Source: Cytophagaceae bacterium (lineage in GTDB: Bacteria > Bacteroidota > Bacteroidia > Cytophagales > Cytophagaceae). Taken from it: a stretch of 30,756 bases of DNA. Both the position numbers and the translations under genes were made by a program. Location of the stretch: contig JAGKWN010000045.1 in the NCBI GenBank assembly GCA_021151805.1, forward strand, positions 1-30,756. The letters are read 5' to 3'. Shown piece after piece: positions 8,184 to 15,262 of this stretch. Position 1 is the first letter of the stretch, and every line of letters begins with the position of its first letter. The notes beneath the pieces are model-generated. The model was given only the letters and a program-made list of their open reading frames with translations, was not told where the DNA came from and did no database searches.

Positions 8184-9017
8184 ATGGCTGATCTTAAAAA
8201 AACTGTTTTTTCCATACTCGAAAAAGATCCTGGTAATACAGAATATAGCTGGCTAACAAAAATTGTCAACTATTCTATTGTTACTTTAGTTTTCCTGAAC
8301 ATCATTGCGGTAATCATACAAACTGAAAAAGGTATTGCACAAGAGTACAATACCTTTTTTTCATGGTTAGAAATTATATCCGTTATTTTTTTTACGATAG
8401 AATATATTCTTCGTATCTGGGTTTCAAATCTGAACAAACGATACACACACGGTTTCATGGACAGATTGCGTTATATAACCAGTCCGATAGCGATCATTGA
8501 TTTACTAGCCATTCTTCCCTTTTATTTGATGATGGTTTTCCCTGTGGATTTCCGTTTTATTACGATCCTGCGTTTCTTCAGGCTATTGCGGATCTTTAAA
8601 CTCAAACGCTATTCCCATGCGTTACAAACGTTATGGCATGTTATTGAAGATAAAAAAGAAGAACTTGTAATCAACTTTGTAACCATACTTGGCTTGCTGA
8701 TCATCTCTTCTTCACTGATGTATTATATTGAACATGCTTCACAGCCGGAATTATTTTCCAGTATCCCTGCAACGATGTGGTGGAGTGTTTCAACACTTAC
8801 TACTGTGGGTTATGGAGATATGGTACCAGTTACTGCCTTCGGAAAATTATTATCCGCTTGTATTGCCATGCTCGGAATAGCCATGTTTGCATTGCCTGCA
8901 GCCCTGTTGTCTTCAGGATTCACGGAGCAGATTAAAAACCAGCGTAGAAAAAAAAATAGCCACACCTGTCCACACTGTCAAAAAGAAATTGACGGAAAAG
9001 AATTATTCAATGATTAA
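8184..9017 (+). CDS. Voltage-gated (Kv-type) potassium channel subunit with CPHC tail
   Basis: The 277-residue protein has the full six-helix Kv layout: S1 around residues 29-47, S2 about 60-80, S3 about 100-118, an S4 voltage sensor with arginines at about 124, 130, 133 and 136, S5 about 163-182, a pore loop with the potassium selectivity filter TTVGYGD (206-212), and S6 about 222-244. Four subunits would form an inner-membrane K+ channel. The short C-terminal tail contains CPHC (262-265), half of a zinc-ribbon, with no second cysteine pair; its role is unknown. It starts 17 bases after metZ, so cotranscription is likely, and its last codons overlap the start of the DUF4199-like gene by 8 bases. 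Confidence 0.9.
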   Translation: MADLKKTVFSILEKDPGNTEYSWLTKIVNYSIVTLVFLNIIAVIIQTEKGIAQEYNTFFSWLEIISVIFFTIEYILRIWVSNLNKRYTHGFMDRLRYITSPIAIIDLLAILPFYLMMVFPVDFRFITILRFFRLLRIFKLKRYSHALQTLWHVIEDKKEELVINFVTILGLLIISSSLMYYIEHASQPELFSSIPATMWWSVSTLTTVGYGDMVPVTAFGKLLSACIAMLGIAMFALPAALLSSGFTEQIKNQRRKKNSHTCPHCQKEIDGKELFND

Positions 9018-9519
9018 GAAAGCAGCATTATTCGGATCCATTATCGCAGTATTATTTGTACTGTCGATTGTTGTTATTGTCAAAATTGATCTAGCAAAGG
9101 TCGAATTCAATTTTCCATTAGTCTTCCATGCCTTACTCATCGGCATACCGCTTTTTATCGGCATGCATCACATTCGGAAAAATGTATACAGTAATGCAAT
9201 TAATTTTGCCCAAGCTTTTTATTCAGGTATAATCATTTCTGTTTGCGCAGCCATCATCGTAGCTTTACTGCTGATGGGGTGCGAAATGATCGGCTTCTTA
9301 ATCCCTGAACTAATTGAAAAGGCAACGGCAGTAACAATTGCTGACTTAATAAAACAAAAGAAAACGCAAGCGGAAATTAATCAGATCGTAGCCAGCTTAA
9401 AAGAGCCGTACATGTTTTCACTGTTTTATGGCATGCGTGTATTATTAATCTCTGCTTTCAGTGCTACCATACTATCTTTATTCGTTCGGAATAGAGACAC
9501 CTTTAATGAAAACAAATAA
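9010..9519 (+). CDS. DUF4199-like small membrane protein
   Basis: The 169-residue protein has about four hydrophobic helices (near residues 6-24, 33-47, 67-90 and 139-160) and the NAINFAQAFYSGIIIS stretch resembling the DUF4199 family of Bacteroidota inner-membrane proteins. Its function is unknown. I chose the ATG at 9010, which overlaps the end of the channel gene by 8 bases (ATGATTAA) and begins MIKKAALFGS; a longer frame from 8887 would lie inside the channel gene and has no support. It is followed after 9 bases by the DUF4197 lipoprotein gene, so the three form a compact group. Confidence 0.72.
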   Translation: MIKKAALFGSIIAVLFVLSIVVIVKIDLAKVEFNFPLVFHALLIGIPLFIGMHHIRKNVYSNAINFAQAFYSGIIISVCAAIIVALLLMGCEMIGFLIPELIEKATAVTIADLIKQKKTQAEINQIVASLKEPYMFSLFYGMRVLLISAFSATILSLFVRNRDTFNENK

Positions 9520-9528
9520 CCGTAACAT

Positions 9529-10263
9529 ATGAACAAATTTATTGCAGTATTCGGAATTCTGATCGGTGTATCATTGAGTTCCTGCGGACAAAAAATAGGT
9601 GGTATTAAGATACCTAAAAGTGTTACTGCGGCAACCAGCGCTGCTGGCTTATCTGAAACAGATATTGCCAATGGCCTAAAAGAAGCCTTAACGAAAGGTG
9701 CTAAAATGGCTGCAGATTCGCTTAACAAAACAGACGGTTATTATAAAAATCCATTGGTAAAAATTCCTTTCCCTCCGGATCTTGCAAAGATGGAAAGTAC
9801 CCTTCGTAGTATTGGCTTAGGCGGAGAAATTGACAAATTCATTTTATCCATGAACCGCTCAGCAGAAAACGCCGCGATTGAGTCTGCCCCTATCTTTACC
9901 AATGCTATTACGAAGATGTCGTTCGCAGATGCAAAAGCTATCCTGCAAGGAGCAGATACAGCTGCTACAAGCTATTTAAGAAAATCTACTTACGATTCTC
10001 TTTACAAAACATTCACGCCGCATATTAAAAAAGCACTGGATAATAACCTGGTAGCTTCACAGTGGGCAAACCTTACTACCAGATATAACAAACTGCCAAC
10101 TACAAAAACAAAAGTAAATACAGATATCGTTGCCTTTACAACTGGCAAAGCATTAAAAGGCTTATTCGTTAAAGTTGCAGAAGAAGAATCAAAAATCCGT
10201 AACGATGCCAATGCACGTACGAGCGATTTATTGAAAAAAGTTTTTGGTTCGCAGAGCAAATAA
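9529..10263 (+). CDS. DUF4197 family lipoprotein
   Basis: The 244-residue protein starts with a lipoprotein signal (MNKFIAVFGILIGVSLSSC, lipidated Cys19) and contains the DUF4197 pattern: NGLKEALTKGAKMA, DGYYKNPLVKIPFPPDL, NRSAENAAIESAPIF, and LQGADTAATSYLRKST. The family is widespread in Gram-negative envelopes but has no known biochemical role. It is likely anchored in the outer or inner membrane facing the periplasm. It is the last gene of its group and is closed by a strong terminator. Confidence 0.9.
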   Translation: MNKFIAVFGILIGVSLSSCGQKIGGIKIPKSVTAATSAAGLSETDIANGLKEALTKGAKMAADSLNKTDGYYKNPLVKIPFPPDLAKMESTLRSIGLGGEIDKFILSMNRSAENAAIESAPIFTNAITKMSFADAKAILQGADTAATSYLRKSTYDSLYKTFTPHIKKALDNNLVASQWANLTTRYNKLPTTKTKVNTDIVAFTTGKALKGLFVKVAEEESKIRNDANARTSDLLKKVFGSQSK

Positions 10264-10287
10264 AGATTTTTCCCAAACAATATATAC

Positions 10288-10320
10288 AAAGACTTCCGGA
10301 ACTACTTTCCGGAAGTCTTT
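10288..10320. terminator. Bidirectional intrinsic terminator overlapping the 3' end of the marR-like gene
   Basis: A perfect 14-bp stem (10288-10301 and 10307-10320) with a 5-nt loop is flanked by a T-rich tract on the plus side and an A-rich tract on the other. The right arm encodes the last residues of the convergent MarR-family gene, so coding sequence and terminator are shared. Confidence 0.85.
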
Positions 10321-10937
10321 ATTATTTTCTGCAATTCATCTAATGAAGCATCTCGCTGTGTGTGGTATAAGTTTGTATGAACCATATCCAGTTTCGTGAG
10401 CAAATGGGCCAACAGATTCGACTCTTCGTCTGTGAGCGGCCCAAAAATAACTGAGCCGATCTGTTGCATATACGGATAACATTTCTGCATCACTGTTTTA
10501 CCTTTGGCAGTCATAAAAATCATGGTTGCGCGCTTATCTTCAGGATTCTCCTTTTCTTTAACAAGCCCCAGCTGAATCAATCGCTTGATAATCTCTATAC
10601 CACTCGTATACTCTGTAATATGCGCATCAATCAATTGCTTCTTGGTCACAGGTCCAAGCTCATCCAGATTGCGTAAAAAGATAAAGTCTTCCAGCGTTTT
10701 TAACTCTAGTTCAACCAGGTTTTTTCTGGAATAAAAAACAGCCATTTTGGAAAGTCTGTTGAGGGCTCTGCCCAATACTTTTGACTTTGGATTCTCCTTC
10801 GTGAATTTTATTGGCGGCTGCTTGGTCTCGTTCATTCCTAACAGATACGACTTACAGAAATCCTGTATTTCTGCTTTTGGATTTTCCTTTTCAAAAGCAT
10901 GCCACAGATTTACCAGTTCAACTATTTTATCTGACAT
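10302..10937 (-). CDS. MarR-family transcriptional regulator with N-terminal extension
   Basis: The 211-residue product carries a winged-helix domain at roughly residues 85-170: ITEYTSGIEIIKRLIQLGLV as recognition region and KEKENPEDKRATMIFMTAKG as the basic wing with the conserved Asp-Lys-Arg. It is longer than the usual 140-160 residues of MarR proteins because of about 60 extra N-terminal residues. Such proteins are dimeric repressors released by small ligands. It diverges from a four-gene ABC exporter operon across 88 bases, so it most likely controls that operon and itself; this is inference from position. Its ATG is 4 bases after a TAAATTTG element. Confidence 0.87.
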   Translation of the reverse strand: MSDKIVELVNLWHAFEKENPKAEIQDFCKSYLLGMNETKQPPIKFTKENPKSKVLGRALNRLSKMAVFYSRKNLVELELKTLEDFIFLRNLDELGPVTKKQLIDAHITEYTSGIEIIKRLIQLGLVKEKENPEDKRATMIFMTAKGKTVMQKCYPYMQQIGSVIFGPLTDEESNLLAHLLTKLDMVHTNLYHTQRDASLDELQKIIKTSGK

Positions 10938-11025
10938 AATACAAATTTACTATGTTTTAATTATATTTTAAATTATTTTACAATGTTTTTGTTGATTATT
11001 TAGAAACAAGGACTAAATTTGATTC
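10938..11025. promoter_or_regulatory. Mirrored divergent promoters of the marR-like gene and the ABC exporter operon
   Basis: On the plus strand TTG (10992-10994), a 19-base spacer and TAAATTTG (11014-11021) match the Bacteroidota sigma consensus exactly, with only ATTC before the ATG at 11026. On the minus strand TTTA (10969-10972), a 19-base spacer and TAAATTTG (10942-10949) precede TATT and the ATG at 10937. A 13-base direct repeat with one mismatch (TTTACTATGTTTT at 10946-10958; TTTACAATGTTTT at 10977-10989) lies between and could be an operator. Confidence 0.6.
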
Positions 11026-11718
11026 ATGGTTATTGCAGAATTAAAAAATGCTTCGAAAGAATATCAAATGGGCGACCAGACTATTACGGCGTTGCAGGCG
11101 ACTAATTTCAAAGTAAACGACGGAGAACTACTCCTGATTATCGGCCCTTCGGGCTCAGGCAAAACAACATTGTTATCATTGATCGGCTGTGTAATTTATC
11201 CAAGTAAAGGAGAATTGCTGGTTGACAATGAGAATGTAAATGCCATGAGTCAAAGTCAGATGGCTAAATTACGGCTGAATACAATTGGTTTTGTATTTCA
11301 GAACTTCAACCTGATCGCTCCGCTAAACGCATTGGATAATGTAATGCTTCCATTACAACTGCAAGGCGTACCGGCGAAAGAAGCCAAAGAGCGAACAGAA
11401 AAGGCATTGGAAAAAGTTGGTATGCTTGATCGCAAAAAAAACCTACCCAAGCAGCTTTCCGGAGGCCAGCAGCAACGCGTTGCCATTGCACGTGCATTGG
11501 TGACCAACCCTAAAATCATTTTGTGTGATGAACCAACAGCTTCGCTGGATAAAGACTCCGTTGGTGTTGTCATGAGTGAACTCAAAATCTTAGCTGAAAA
11601 CGGAAAAGCAGTAGTTGTTGTAACCCACGATCCACGCCTGAAAGAATATGCCCACAGAATTGTGGAAGTAAAGAACGGAACAGTAACAGAATTAACAGAT
11701 TTAAATCAAAACTTATGA
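11026..11718 (+). CDS. ABC transporter ATP-binding protein (LolD/MacB-type)
   Basis: The 230-residue ATPase powers the exporter encoded with it. Walker A GPSGSGKT (residues 40-47), Q-loop glutamine (Gln92), signature LSGGQQQR (144-151), Walker B ILCDEP (165-170) and the switch His201 are all intact. The sequence around the Q-loop and the length fit the LolD/MacB/DevA group that works with FtsX-like permeases. It is the first gene of the operon; the next gene overlaps it by 4 bases (ATGA), so translation is coupled. Confidence 0.93.
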   Translation: MVIAELKNASKEYQMGDQTITALQATNFKVNDGELLLIIGPSGSGKTTLLSLIGCVIYPSKGELLVDNENVNAMSQSQMAKLRLNTIGFVFQNFNLIAPLNALDNVMLPLQLQGVPAKEAKERTEKALEKVGMLDRKKNLPKQLSGGQQQRVAIARALVTNPKIILCDEPTASLDKDSVGVVMSELKILAENGKAVVVVTHDPRLKEYAHRIVEVKNGTVTELTDLNQNL

Positions 11719-12647
11719 TACATAAAATTACACTTATTGGAGTTGCAGTTCTACTTTTCGCTTGTGGCTCTGATAAAAAAGCCAACGAACAACTAAATAA
11801 AATCGACTCTGTTACGATTAAACAGGTTGTTGGTATTGCAAACATAGAACCGTTAAAACGTATTCTTACGCTTACACCAGAGGCAAGCGGTGTGATCCGT
11901 AAAATAAATGTGGAGATCAACCAGCAGGTGAAAAAAGGTGATGTATTGTTTGTATTAGATAACGAAACGGAAACAGCTCAATTACACCAGGCAGAATCCA
12001 AGCTGGCTACACAAATTTCTGTGATCGAAAAGAATAAAGCAGCAGTAAGAACCGCTGAAACAAATCTTGCCAATTCGAAAACAAATCTTGCGCGTTCAAA
12101 AAATCTCTTTGCATCAAATGCAATCACACAAAAGCAAATGGAAGATGAACAGCTAAACTTTGAAACAAAAACACTGCAGTTCGAATCAAGCAAAGCAGAT
12201 CTGAACCAGTCGCAGAAACGTTTGGCTGAATTAAAATCCGATGTGGAATATTATCAAACCATCCTGAATAAAAAAATAATCAAAGCTCCGTTAAATGGAA
12301 CCATTCTTTCGGTTGACACAAAACTGGGCGTGAATGTATCAACAGCTACAGCCCTTGCAGACTTCGCTCCGGAAGGCCCTGTTATGGCCATTACAGAAAT
12401 TGATGAGCTATTTGCAGATGAAGTAAAGCCCGATCAAAAAGCATTTATCCGTGCACAAGGTGATACCGTAATTCTGGCAACTGGAAAAGTAATTCTGGCG
12501 GCTCCTTACCTGAGAAAAAAATCTTTATTCTCTGATAAAGCCGACAACCTGGAAGACAGACGTGTACGTGAAGTACGAGTAGAACTGGACAGCACAGCAA
12601 CATTGCTTATCGGAAGTCGCGTTGAATGTATCATTGAACTGAAATAA
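11715..12647 (+). CDS. Periplasmic adaptor (HlyD/MacA-like membrane-fusion protein), lipoprotein
   Basis: The 310-residue protein begins with a lipoprotein signal ending at Cys17 (GVAVLLFACGS), then a biotinyl-lipoyl-like half (EASGVIRKINVEINQQVKKGDVLF), a long alpha-helical hairpin at about residues 90-180 rich in Glu, Lys, Gln and Asn, the returning lipoyl half (KIIKAPLNGTILSV), and a beta-barrel domain. It should bridge the inner-membrane permease and the TolC channel. Lipid anchoring rather than a membrane helix is notable but known among adaptors. It overlaps the ATPase gene by 4 bases and the permease gene starts 5 bases after its stop. Confidence 0.9.
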   Translation: MIHKITLIGVAVLLFACGSDKKANEQLNKIDSVTIKQVVGIANIEPLKRILTLTPEASGVIRKINVEINQQVKKGDVLFVLDNETETAQLHQAESKLATQISVIEKNKAAVRTAETNLANSKTNLARSKNLFASNAITQKQMEDEQLNFETKTLQFESSKADLNQSQKRLAELKSDVEYYQTILNKKIIKAPLNGTILSVDTKLGVNVSTATALADFAPEGPVMAITEIDELFADEVKPDQKAFIRAQGDTVILATGKVILAAPYLRKKSLFSDKADNLEDRRVREVRVELDSTATLLIGSRVECIIELK

Positions 12648-12652
12648 ATACT

Positions 12653-13777
12653 ATGTTTCGTACAGCATTAAAATTCATTTGGTTCGACAAACCCAAATCC
12701 ATCGGTGCTTTGGCCGGTGTAATCATCTCTGTATTCTTAATCGGGCAACAGTGCGGGATCTTTATCTTCCTTACAAACGCCATGTCCAGCCTGGTTAAAA
12801 ACAACAGTGAATACATTTGGGTAACGGACGCCAAAACAACAAACGTAAATGCATTGTCAGCAATCGACATACGGATCGGTAAAGAAATAGCAAGTGTACC
12901 GGGTGTAAAAAAAGTTTCTCCGATTGTTATTGCAGGCGGCTCTGCAAAATTTGAAAACGGACAGTCAAGCGGGATTACCCTTATTGGTTCTGAGGCTCCT
13001 TATTTCAATGGTGGTCCGTGGAATTTATACAAAGGCAGCAATGAATCTATGCTGCAGGATGGTGCAATCATTGTTGATTATTTCGACAAGAAGGCATTGG
13101 GCGAAGCTGTGCTCGGCGATTATTTCGAGATCAATGGAAACAAAGTTTATATCGCAGGCCAGACCAAAGGTGTAAGAGGCTTTGGCGGACCGGCGTATTC
13201 ATTCACAACGATAGAACGTGCGCGCGCTCTTACAAAATTTTCCAAAACAAAAGCCAGCGCGTTTTTAGTAGAATGGGATGATAACGTAACAAAAGATTTT
13301 GTTATCCGGAACATTGAAAGAAATGTAAGAGGCATTAAAGCCTGGGATAGTGAGAACTTTGCCAATCAAACAATCATGACCGTTTTAAAATCAAGCGGGA
13401 TTGCATTATCCTTTGGAACACTGATCATATTTGCCTTGATCACAGGTTTTGTAATCATTGGACTAACCCTTTATTCGTCTGCGATCGACCGCATTAAAGA
13501 TTATGGAACACTAAAAGCCATTGGCGCAACAAACGGCTACATCCGTAAACTGATCATGGCACAGGCTTCTATCATTGCGGTGATAGGATTTATCATTGGT
13601 TATGGCTTGGTTACTGCATTTAAAAATGGTATTGCCAATGCCGGAACCATCTTCGATTATCCGCTGTGGTTAAAGGCTACATTCCTTGGCATTACGTTAT
13701 TCATCGCATTGGGCGGAAGTTTATTTGCCATCAGACGCATTACAAAATTAGAACCTGCACAGGTATTCAGAGGTTAA
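12653..13777 (+). CDS. ABC transporter permease (FtsX/DevC-like, MacB_PCD)
   Basis: The 374-residue protein has one N-terminal helix (about residues 18-43), a periplasmic domain of about 200 residues, then three C-terminal helices (around 247-275, 300-325 and 338-360), the classic four-helix FtsX/MacB layout. The cytosolic coupling segment DRIKDYGTLKAIGATNGYIRKL is well preserved. Its length and separate ATPase resemble the DevBCA glycolipid exporter more than fused MacB. With the neighbouring ATPase, adaptor and TolC it would export a substrate from the periplasm or membrane; the substrate cannot be deduced. Confidence 0.9.
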   Translation: MFRTALKFIWFDKPKSIGALAGVIISVFLIGQQCGIFIFLTNAMSSLVKNNSEYIWVTDAKTTNVNALSAIDIRIGKEIASVPGVKKVSPIVIAGGSAKFENGQSSGITLIGSEAPYFNGGPWNLYKGSNESMLQDGAIIVDYFDKKALGEAVLGDYFEINGNKVYIAGQTKGVRGFGGPAYSFTTIERARALTKFSKTKASAFLVEWDDNVTKDFVIRNIERNVRGIKAWDSENFANQTIMTVLKSSGIALSFGTLIIFALITGFVIIGLTLYSSAIDRIKDYGTLKAIGATNGYIRKLIMAQASIIAVIGFIIGYGLVTAFKNGIANAGTIFDYPLWLKATFLGITLFIALGGSLFAIRRITKLEPAQVFRG

Positions 13778-13782
13778 CATAT

Positions 13783-15117
13783 ATGAAGAACATCATCACC
13801 TATTTATTTTTGCTGATCACTCTGGGAGCAAGCCTTCCGGGATCTGCACAAACAGATTCCAGCATTCAGTTAAGTCTGAAAAAAGCGATAGACATTGGTT
13901 TCAGCCAACGCTTTGATATTAAGAACCAGGAGCTGGCTATACAAATCAGTGAAAGCAACAGACTGAAAACACAAAGTAAAAACTTACCGCAGGTAAATGC
14001 CAGCATTGATTTCAGATACAATGCTGTGTTAGCAACAAGCTTGCTGCCCCCGGGCGCATTGGGCAACAGTGATTACACACCTGTTAAATTCGGTACACCA
14101 TACAATACGTTAACATCCATCACTGCTACGCAAAATATTTTCAACTCAAACGTATCCGGCGATAAACTGGTGAATGATGCGCAAACAGAATACGATCGCA
14201 TCAGTCTTGAAAAATATAAAACCGATGCCAAGTCAATGATTACACAGGCTTATTACCAGGTATTACTAAACCAGGAACAGATCAGACTTGCCCAGGAAAA
14301 TGTAGCAACTGCTGAAACGATTGTAAAAAAAGGTGAAAGCGAATTTGCAAACGGCACCCTGCTTAAAACAGATTTATCACGTTATCAGCTGGATCTGTCC
14401 AATGCAAAAAATCAATTGCAGACCGCACAGAATAACTATGACAATAGTGTACTGGTGCTTAAAACACAGCTAATCATTCCTGTGGAAACAACAGTATACC
14501 TGACCGATAACTTGGAAAGCCTTATTGCCAATGCAGAACAGATTGCAGAAGCCGATGCGAATATTGAACAACGCTATGAATACAAAATGGAATCCAGTAT
14601 GCTGCGTTTAAATGAGATCCAGGCAAAAAAATACAACCGCAGTTACCTACCGTCTGTATATTTATATGGTAATGCTTCGTTACAGAATCAGAACTCTAAA
14701 GTTTCATTCTTCAATACCGATACGTGGTATCCATACGCCTACGTAGGTATACATGCTGATATTCCCATCTTTGATGGCTTAGAGAAAAGCAGAAACATTG
14801 CTAGCTATCGTTTAAAGGTATTGCAGAATAAAAATAATCTCGATAAACTAAGCTACGACATTCAAACGGAAACAATCAATACTCGTAACCAATTGAATGT
14901 TGCCTACAGTCAATATCAAACTTCTAAAGAGAATTATCTGCTGGCGCAAACAATCATGAAAGTGGACCAGGACAGATACAAAGAAGGTACGCTCACTTCT
15001 TCAGCATTAAAGAATACAGAATACTCTCTGCAAAATGCCCAGAACAATTATCTAACAAGTATTTACAATGTGCTGATTGCGCAGGTGAATTATAAGAAGG
15101 CAATGGGGGAACTTTAA
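13783..15117 (+). CDS. TolC-family outer-membrane efflux channel of the ABC exporter
   Basis: The ATG at 13783 starts a Sec signal (MKNIITYLFLLITLGASLPG, cleaved near SAQ) and gives a 444-residue protein; a longer frame from 13666 would overlap the permease gene. The protein has the two OEP repeats typical of TolC: long Gln/Asn/Leu-rich helices (e.g. SYDIQTETINTRNQLNVAYS) interspersed with strand segments. Three such subunits would form the outer-membrane exit duct. It is the last gene of the operon, 5 bases after the permease, and is closed by a 24-bp hairpin terminator. Confidence 0.92.
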   Translation: MKNIITYLFLLITLGASLPGSAQTDSSIQLSLKKAIDIGFSQRFDIKNQELAIQISESNRLKTQSKNLPQVNASIDFRYNAVLATSLLPPGALGNSDYTPVKFGTPYNTLTSITATQNIFNSNVSGDKLVNDAQTEYDRISLEKYKTDAKSMITQAYYQVLLNQEQIRLAQENVATAETIVKKGESEFANGTLLKTDLSRYQLDLSNAKNQLQTAQNNYDNSVLVLKTQLIIPVETTVYLTDNLESLIANAEQIAEADANIEQRYEYKMESSMLRLNEIQAKKYNRSYLPSVYLYGNASLQNQNSKVSFFNTDTWYPYAYVGIHADIPIFDGLEKSRNIASYRLKVLQNKNNLDKLSYDIQTETINTRNQLNVAYSQYQTSKENYLLAQTIMKVDQDRYKEGTLTSSALKNTEYSLQNAQNNYLTSIYNVLIAQVNYKKAMGEL

Positions 15118-15262
15118 GCCGAAGACTTAATGCTAAAAGCTTAAGGCGTGAGCTCAGGTTTATAATAAGACATTATGCATTAAACGCTAAAAAAGCGAAC
15201 GATGGTAAGTATTTACATCGTTCGCTTTTTTAGCGTTTAGCTTTCCGCCTTCGGCGTTAGGC
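15118..15262. repeat. Degenerate inverted-repeat spacer around the shared terminator
   Basis: The spacer between the convergent tolC-like and mutS2 genes has similar words reading inward from each stop codon: TAAGCCGAAG... with GCTAAAAGC on the left, and (minus strand) TAAGCCTAACGCCGAAG... with GCTAAACGC on the right. The arms flank the perfect core hairpin. A related palindromic word is found at the right window edge. It may be a small intergenic repeat family. Confidence 0.4.
15181..15239. terminator. Bidirectional terminator with 24-bp perfect stem
   Basis: Arms 15181-15204 and 15216-15239 are perfectly complementary with an 11-nt loop, and include an A-run on the left and a T-run on the right, so the hairpin can end both the exporter operon and the convergent mutS2 transcript. 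Confidence 0.88.

Noticed and set aside
8887..9009. Longer start for the DUF4199-like gene
   Set aside because: It lies wholly inside the channel coding sequence in another frame and lacks hydrophobic or family features.
15181..15239. CRISPR repeat or IS terminal repeat
   Set aside because: There is only one dyad, no spaced repeats and no transposase; position between convergent genes fits a terminator.
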